A DNA stretch of 18,928 nt from Alphaproteobacteria bacterium (GTDB lineage Bacteria > Pseudomonadota > Alphaproteobacteria > Bin95), in NCBI GenBank assembly GCA_022822125.1, contig JAJECF010000088.1, positions 1 through 18,928 on the forward strand, written 5' to 3'. Every line of letters starts with the position of its first letter. The first letter of the stretch is position 1. The notes beneath the pieces are model-generated. The model made no database searches. It was not told where the DNA came from and saw only the letters and a program-made list of their open reading frames with translations. Shown here one piece after another: positions 13,644 through 18,928 of this stretch. Made by a program: the position numbers and the translations under genes.

Positions 13644-14567
13644 ATGGCAAGCGAAAAGATCGTCCTTTACGAAAACCTGCGCGCCTGCAGCTACACGCCG
13701 TTCTACCTGGCCGCGCTTTCGGGGCTGTTCGAGGCCGAGGGGCTGGAGGTCGAGCTCCGGCTCTCGCCCTCGCCGCCCGAGACGGCCCGGGGGCTGATCG
13801 ACGGGCGCGCGGACGTCTCCTTCGGCGGGCCGATGCGGGTGATGATGCACCACGACGCCGCCCACAAGCGGGGCGGGAAGAGCCCGCTGGTCTGCTTCGC
13901 GCAAGTGGTGGCGCGCGACCCGTTCATCCTGGTCGGCCGCGAGCCCAATCCGCAGTTCCGGTTCGAGGACCTGGTCGGTCCGCGCATCGGCGTCGCCACC
14001 GATGTGCCCACGCCCTGGATGCTGCTTTACGACGACCTCGACCGCGCCGGCATCGACCCCGCCGCCCTGACGCGCGCGCCCGACGCCTCGATGGCGGAGA
14101 ACGCCGAAGCGCTGAAACGCGGCGAGATCGACGTCGTCCAGTTGTTCGAGCCTTACGCCGAGCGCCTCACCGCCGGCGGGCACGGGCATCTCTGGCACCG
14201 GTTCTCGGCGCGCGGCGATATCGCCTTCACCAGCTTCTACACCACAAGGCGCTTCGCCGCCGAGCGCCGGCCCGCCTGCATGGCGCTCACCCGCGCCATC
14301 GCCGCCGCGCTCAGGCGCCTCCATGAGGCGGAGCCCGCCGAAACCGCGGCGCTGGTGGGGCCGGCCTTCTTCCCCGACCTGCCGCCGGAGGGCTTCGCGC
14401 GCATCGTGGCCGGCTACCGCGAGGCGCGTGTCTGGCCGCGCGGCACGGCGCTGCCGCCCGCCGCCTATGCGCGCCTCAAGGCGGCCCTGCTGGCGGGCGG
14501 GCTGATCTCTCATGACGCGCCTTACGAGGAAGCGGTGGACGCCGGGCTCTCGGAGGCGGCGGCGTGA
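13644..14567 (+). CDS. NMT1/THI5-like (SsuA-type) solute-binding fold protein without a signal peptide
   Basis: The 307-aa protein starts MASEKIVLYENLRACSYTPF and then YLAALSGLFEAEGLEVEL, the standard first lobe of NMT1/THI5/SsuA-like periplasmic-binding proteins. GLIDGRADVSFGGPMRVM and LKRGEIDVVQLFEP are the two conserved lobe-crossing segments. There is no signal peptide, and none can be recovered: an in-frame TAG (13632-13634) lies four codons upstream of ATG 13644. No ABC permease or ATPase gene is in view. The gene overlaps the next by four bases (GTGA), so it is co-expressed with two enzymes. It may be a cytosolic enzyme of this fold (compare THI5 pyrimidine synthase and 4,5-dihydroxyphthalate decarboxylase) or a binding protein that lost its leader. 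Confidence 0.8.
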   Translation: MASEKIVLYENLRACSYTPFYLAALSGLFEAEGLEVELRLSPSPPETARGLIDGRADVSFGGPMRVMMHHDAAHKRGGKSPLVCFAQVVARDPFILVGREPNPQFRFEDLVGPRIGVATDVPTPWMLLYDDLDRAGIDPAALTRAPDASMAENAEALKRGEIDVVQLFEPYAERLTAGGHGHLWHRFSARGDIAFTSFYTTRRFAAERRPACMALTRAIAAALRRLHEAEPAETAALVGPAFFPDLPPEGFARIVAGYREARVWPRGTALPPAAYARLKAALLAGGLISHDAPYEEAVDAGLSEAAA

Positions 14568-15583
14568 GCGCAGGCATTCCGGTCATCGACATCGCGCCCT
14601 TCCTCGACGGCAGCGGCAAGCCGGCGGTCGCCCGCGCGGCGGCGGCGGCCTGCGAGCGCATCGGCTTCCTCATCGTCTCCGGCCACGGCATGGACCCGGC
14701 GGTCATGGAGCGCGCCTTCGAGCGTTCGCGGGCCTTTTTCGACCTGCCGCGCGCGGAGAAGGAGCGCTGGCGGCCGACCGGCTTCTCGCGCCAGCGCGGC
14801 TTTCACGGCTTCGCCACGCGCGGCCTCGCCTACACGCTGGGCGAGGATGCGCCGCCCGACCTGCGCGAGACCTTTTTCCTCGGGCCCGTGGACGACCACC
14901 GGGACCGTTTCGCCCATATGCCGGAGGCGGCGAGTGCCTATGCGCCCAATATCTATCCCGACGCCCCGGCGGGCGCGGCCGAGGCGCTGGTCGCGATCTA
15001 CCGGGCCTATGAGCGGCTTTCGGCGGACCTGCTGCGCCTCTTCGCGCTGGCGCTGGGCGAGGCGGAGGACTATTTCGCCGGCTGGATCGGCCGCCATTTC
15101 TCCATCCTGTCGAGCCACCACTATCCCGCGCTCCGCGAACCGCCGAAGCCGGGCCAGCTGCGCACCGGCGCGCATACCGATTTCGGCGCGCTGACGATCC
15201 TCGCCATGACGGATGCCGATGGCGGGCTGGAAGTGCGGATGCCGGACGGCGCCTGGCGGCCGGTGCGCCCGCCGCCCGGAACGCTGGTCGTCAATCTCGG
15301 CGACATGATGGCGCGCTGGACCAACGGCCGCTGGACCTCGACGCTGCACCGCGTCGCCAATCCGCAGGACCTGAACAGCGCCCGCTCCCGCCGGCAGACC
15401 ATCGGCTATTTCATGCATCCGGACTATGACGCGCCGATCCGCGCGATCCCGTCCTGCGTCGCCCCGGGCGCGGCGCCGCGCTTCCCGCCGATCTCCGCCG
15501 GCGGGCATATCGCCATGAAGATCGCCGCCAGCCATGACGGCGCCGCACCGCAGGAGACGGACCGGCATGCCCGACTCGACTGA
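14564..15583 (+). CDS. Isopenicillin N synthase-family 2-oxoglutarate/Fe(II)-dependent oxygenase
   Basis: This is a 339-aa double-stranded beta-helix oxygenase. The iron ligands are H204 and D206 in GAHTDFGALTIL and H262 in STLHRV. R277 in RRQTIGYF is placed to bind the 2-oxoglutarate carboxylate. The N terminus IPVIDIAPFLDGSGK plus GFLIVSGHGMD is the DIOX_N domain common to plant-type 2OG oxygenases and IPNS. Such enzymes hydroxylate, desaturate or cyclise small organic acids and amino-acid-derived compounds using O2. The start is GTG 14564, overlapping the upstream TGA. Its own end overlaps the next gene by 17 bases, so all three genes appear to be one transcription and translation unit. 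The substrate cannot be named from sequence alone. Confidence 0.92.
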   Translation: MSAGIPVIDIAPFLDGSGKPAVARAAAAACERIGFLIVSGHGMDPAVMERAFERSRAFFDLPRAEKERWRPTGFSRQRGFHGFATRGLAYTLGEDAPPDLRETFFLGPVDDHRDRFAHMPEAASAYAPNIYPDAPAGAAEALVAIYRAYERLSADLLRLFALALGEAEDYFAGWIGRHFSILSSHHYPALREPPKPGQLRTGAHTDFGALTILAMTDADGGLEVRMPDGAWRPVRPPPGTLVVNLGDMMARWTNGRWTSTLHRVANPQDLNSARSRRQTIGYFMHPDYDAPIRAIPSCVAPGAAPRFPPISAGGHIAMKIAASHDGAAPQETDRHARLD

Positions 15584-17174
15584 CCTGATCGCAGAGCGGC
15601 TGGCCGCGGCCGGCTGCCGGCACGCCTTCGGCATTCCGGGCGGCGAGGTGCTGGCCGTCATGGACGCGCTCGACCGGGCCGGCATCCGCGTCACGCTTGC
15701 CCGGCACGAGACCGCCGCGGGCTTCATGGGCGAGGGCGTCCACCACCATGACGGCGCGCCGGCCATCCTGGTCGCCACCATCGGCCCCGGCCTCGCCAAT
15801 GCGGTCAATGTCATCGCCAATGCCTGGCAGGACCGCGTGCCGATGGTGGTGCTGACCGGCTGCGTCTCCACCGACGAGCGCCACGCCTACACCCACCAGG
15901 TGCTCGACCATGTGAAGCTGGTGGAGCCGGTCTCCAAGGCGGCCTTCCGCGTCGAGGACGGCATGGCCGCCCTGCTCGCCGACCGGGCGGTCGCCATCGC
16001 CACGGAAGGCCGGCCCGGCCCGGTGCTGCTGGACATCCCCATCGACGTGCAGACCCGCGAGCAGCCCGCCCCGCCGCCCGCCCCGGAGCCGACGCCCGCC
16101 CCGGTCGGCCCGGCGGAGGGCCCGGCGCTGGAGGAGGCGCGGTCCTGGCTCGCCGAGGCCCGCCGCCCGCTCGTCATCGCCGGCCTCGACGTGCCGAACC
16201 AGGGCGCGGAGGCGGCCGTCGCGGATTTCTGCCGGCGGTTCGGCGCGCCGCTCGTCACCGGCTACAAGGCGAAGGGCGCGCTGCCGGAAGACGACCCGCT
16301 GGCGCTCGGCGGCGCCGGCCTCAGCCCGCGCGCGGACCGCCGCCTGCTGCCGCTCATCGCGGCGTCGGACTGCGTGGTGCTTGCCGGCTACGACCCGATC
16401 GAGATGCGCATCGGCTGGCGCGACCCGTGGGCGGACGGCGCGCGCGTCATCGACCTGCCGGCCGTCCCCGGCGGCCACGGCATGCACCGGGCCCGGCTCG
16501 CCTTCCCCGGCAATGTCGCCGCCGGCCTGGAGGCGCTCGGCCGGGGCGTCGCGCCGCGCGAGGCCTGGCCGGAGGGCGAGCCGGCGGCGGCGAAGGCGGC
16601 GCTCCGCGCGGAAAGCCGCCTCGACGAGGAATGGGGCCCGGCGGCGGTCGTCGATGTGCTGCGCCGGGCGCTGCCGCGCGACGCGGTGGTGACGACCGAC
16701 AGCGGCGCGCACCGGATCGTGCTGAGCCAGCTCTTCGAATGCTACCGCCCGCGCGGCCTGCTCCAGTCCACCGGCCTCTGCACCATGGGCGGCGCCCTGC
16801 CGCTCGCCATCGGCCGCAAGCTGGCGGAGCCGGACCGCGCAGTGGTGGCGACGATGGGCGACGGCGGCCTGGAGATGGTGCTCGGCGAACTGGCCACGCT
16901 GCGCGACCTCGGGCTCGCGCTGCCCATCCTCGTCTTCGCGGACGCGCAGCTCGGCCTGATCGAACTGAAGCAGCGCACCTCCCAGCTCCCCAACCTCGCC
17001 GTGGACTTCGGCGCCACCGACTTCCCCGCCGTCGCAAGGGCGCTCGGCGGCGAGGGCGTCGCCGTCCGCGATCGCGCCGCGCTCGCCCGCGAACTGGAGG
17101 CGGCGCTCGCCCGCGACCGCTTCACGATCATCGCCGCAGAGATCGGCCGGCGGGCTTATGACGGGCGGATTTGA
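15567..17174 (+). CDS. Thiamine-diphosphate-dependent enzyme (acetolactate synthase large-subunit-like)
   Basis: The 535-aa protein has the three-domain ThDP layout. The N-terminal Pyr domain contains FGIPGGEVLAVMDAL and catalytic Glu48 in ARHETAAGFMGEG. A Pro-rich linker (about 167-183) leads to a central domain, and the C-terminal PP domain carries the GDGG motif (431-434). The usual 'NN' ending of that ThDP motif is replaced by VFADAQLG, which is unusual but keeps a metal-coordinating Asp. ATG 15567 (GGAGA ten bases upstream) was preferred to ATG 15534 because homology starts at DLIAERLAAAGC. It is probably a 2-oxoacid decarboxylase or carboligase acting in the same route as the oxygenase upstream. 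No small regulatory subunit gene is seen, so a role in branched-chain amino-acid synthesis is unlikely. Confidence 0.88.
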   Translation: MPDSTDLIAERLAAAGCRHAFGIPGGEVLAVMDALDRAGIRVTLARHETAAGFMGEGVHHHDGAPAILVATIGPGLANAVNVIANAWQDRVPMVVLTGCVSTDERHAYTHQVLDHVKLVEPVSKAAFRVEDGMAALLADRAVAIATEGRPGPVLLDIPIDVQTREQPAPPPAPEPTPAPVGPAEGPALEEARSWLAEARRPLVIAGLDVPNQGAEAAVADFCRRFGAPLVTGYKAKGALPEDDPLALGGAGLSPRADRRLLPLIAASDCVVLAGYDPIEMRIGWRDPWADGARVIDLPAVPGGHGMHRARLAFPGNVAAGLEALGRGVAPREAWPEGEPAAAKAALRAESRLDEEWGPAAVVDVLRRALPRDAVVTTDSGAHRIVLSQLFECYRPRGLLQSTGLCTMGGALPLAIGRKLAEPDRAVVATMGDGGLEMVLGELATLRDLGLALPILVFADAQLGLIELKQRTSQLPNLAVDFGATDFPAVARALGGEGVAVRDRAALARELEAALARDRFTIIAAEIGRRAYDGRI

Positions 17175-18928
17175 CGGGCGTCCTTTCGTTCGTATGACAG
17201 CTGGAACACCGCGTCCGTGAGCCAGCGCCTGAATCCCTCATTATCCATGAATTGTTTGAACAGCTGGTTGTCGTCCCTCATCATCGCGGTCATCACGCGC
17301 TGCAAGGCCTTGTCGTGTTCTATTCGGGCATTCTCGCGGTCCGAGTTTTGCTGGGCATTCTTGAAGGCGTTGTCGGCGGCGACCCGGTCGGGAATGGTCT
17401 CCGTGACCATTTGCCTGACGCGGTCGGCGTCTTCCCACCGGATATCTCCGAACAGGTCGTTGAAGGTCGCGACGATGTTCGAGAGCCTGTCCAGTTCCGG
17501 TTCGCCTTTGTGGCCGCCGGCGCTGGTCGGCACGGGTTCGATCTCGGCATCCTCGTCGGGCAGCAGGATTTTCTGCATCGCCCGTTTCTCTAAGCGGTAG
17601 CTGTCCATGTCGATGGCGTCGAGAATGCCCCTGGACAGGTCCTCTTCCTTCGGGGCCGGCAGCTTCGCGATCAGGAAATTCAGGAAGATCGAACGCTTTT
17701 CCCACGCTGCGTTCGTGTAGGGCAGGACGCAGGACAGGAAGGCATAGGTCCGCACAAACCCCTTGGCCTTGCCCTTGAAGTCCACCTGCCCGTCCTCGTT
17801 CAGGTCGCGCATGTAGGCGGCCACGCAAGCGTCGAGGATCGGGTCGAGCCGGTCGCGCTCCGCCCCGTCCAGATAGAGTGCCACCAACTCGTCGATCTGC
17901 TCGGATGAATAGACCTGGGCACCGTCCAGGTCCGCCTGAAGGTCGTGCAGCTTGTCCGGGTCGGTTTCGTCGGACAGGATCGTCGCCCGGTAGAAGTCCG
18001 AGAAGGCGTCGCGGATCGTCTCCGCTTCGTTGAAGAAATCCAGCACGAAGACATCGTGCTTCTTCGGGCGTGCCCGGTTCAGCCGCGACAGGGTCTGCAC
18101 CGCCTTGATCCCCGACAGGGTCTTGTCGACATACATGGTGTGCAGCAGCGGCTCGTCGTAGCCGGTCTGGAACTTGTCGGCGCAAACGAGGAACCGATAG
18201 GGGTCTTCCTGGATTTTCTCCGCGATCCGCCCGGACGGGAAGCCGTTCAGCGACGCTTCGCTCACCTTCGCGCCGCCATATTCATGCTCGCCGGAAAAGG
18301 CCACGATGGCCCGGTAGCGGCTCTTGCGTTCCTTCAGGTATCTGTCGATGGCGTGAAAATACTGGATGGCGCGCTCGATCCCGTTGGTCACCACCATCGC
18401 CCGCGCCCCGCCGCCGATCTTGTTGCGGGCAAGGACCTGCTCGTGGAAATGGTCCACCATGATCTCGGCCTTGAGGCGGATCGCGTGGTCGTGGCCCTCG
18501 ACGAAGCGGCGCAGCTTCTTCTGCGCCTTGTTCACGTCGAATTCCGGGTCGTCCTCGACCGTCTTGGCAAGCCTGTAATAGCTGTCCACGGGCGTGTAGT
18601 GCTCCAGCACGTCCAGGATGAAACCTTCCTGGATCGCCTGCTTCATGGTGTAGCTGTGGAAGGCGCGGTGCCTGACCGCGCCGTCGGGCTGCGGCTCCGG
18701 GTCGCCGAATATCTCCAGCGTCTTGTTCTTCGGCGTGGCGGTGAAGGCGAAGTAGCTGGCGTTGGGGAGCAGCTTGCGCGACTCCATCAGGCCCAACTTG
18801 AACAGTCGGTGTCGATTTTTGCGGGTTCCGGTTTCGCCAAGTTGTTGAAATGATTGGATAGTGGGGTGGTGGTTGGCGCGGGTTGAGAAAAATGTAGTGA
18901 AACATTTTTGCTGATTTGGTGTTGTTTT
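17156..18928 (-). pseudogene. hsdR: Type I restriction enzyme subunit R (HsdR), C-terminal half only
   Basis: Homology begins near 18790 at RKLLPNASYFAFTATPKNKT, helicase motif III of HsdR. It continues through FLVCADKFQTGYDEPLLHTM and the QTLSRLNRARPKK motif VI to the helical C-terminal domain ending WLTDAVFQLSYE. About 540 residues of a usual ~1000 are present; the nuclease domain, Walker A and DEAH box are missing. Upstream of 18790 the frame stays open to the window edge, but the sequence (KCFTTFFSTRANHHPTIQSF..) is not HsdR and is AT-richer, so a rearrangement or insertion is likely. The ATG at 18796 is internal. At the 3' end a ~10-residue tail runs into the convergent ThDP gene, overlapping it by 19 bases. 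No hsdM or hsdS is visible. Not functional as restriction motor or nuclease. Confidence 0.8.

Noticed and set aside
15534..15566. Earlier ATG for the ThDP enzyme
   Set aside because: It would add residues not seen in the family; ATG 15567 has a spaced GGAGA.

Overview
The window is about 70% GC, with dense, short-spaced or overlapping genes, GTG/TTG starts and many 4-base stop/start overlaps. The gene content (MoaB/CinA-like protein, EamA and AEC permeases, a cytosolic reductive-dehalogenase-like Fe-S protein, RecQ, dienelactone hydrolase, a solute-binding/2OG-oxygenase/ThDP-enzyme operon) suggests a free-living alphaproteobacterium, perhaps of the Rhodospirillales/Rhizobiales type. That placement is an inference from style and content, not from a marker gene.

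Layout. 1-1404: a partial molybdopterin-binding-domain gene followed by a drug/metabolite (EamA) exporter whose best start is a CTG overlapping the upstream stop. 1409-2320 (minus): an AEC-type permease, divergent from a soluble RdhA-like double [4Fe-4S] protein (2414-3628). 3686-6435 (minus): recQ and a dienelactone hydrolase, separated by a large imperfect hairpin repeat and a perfect 34-bp palindrome. 6436-7467: a lower-GC accessory stretch with four TGTCATG words at exact 10-bp spacing, a small membrane protein, and a translationally coupled coiled-coil gene that looks frameshifted.

7468-9905: a complete insertion sequence of the IS1595 (ISXO2-like) family. It has perfect 23-bp terminal inverted repeats and an 8-bp target duplication (TTTCGGTA). 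Its transposase gene is dead (TGG-to-TGA nonsense plus a -1 frameshift). Between the transposase and the far end it carries two divergent passenger cassettes: a 49-aa AT-hook-like protein coupled to a 73-aa protein (minus), and an 84-aa protein overlapping a single-domain retropepsin-like aspartic protease (plus). A 23-bp operator-like palindrome lies between the cassettes. This is the most unusual structure in the window.

9906-13094: a class II Fic protein with a palindrome upstream, an M29-aminopeptidase/NicX-like metalloenzyme (minus), an orphan Phd/YefM antitoxin with what looks like a remnant of its PIN toxin, then an intergenic region with a second copy of the dispersed hairpin repeat and three 28-bp tandem repeats. 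13095-13598: a GNAT-like protein. 13644-17174: a tight operon of a leaderless NMT1/THI5-like binding protein (or SBP-fold enzyme), an isopenicillin-N-synthase-type 2OG/Fe(II) oxygenase and a ThDP-dependent acetolactate-synthase-like enzyme, probably one small catabolic or biosynthetic route. 17156-18928 (minus): the C-terminal half of a type I restriction HsdR subunit. It is convergent with and overlaps the operon's last gene, and its upstream part is replaced by unrelated, more AT-rich sequence that runs off the window.
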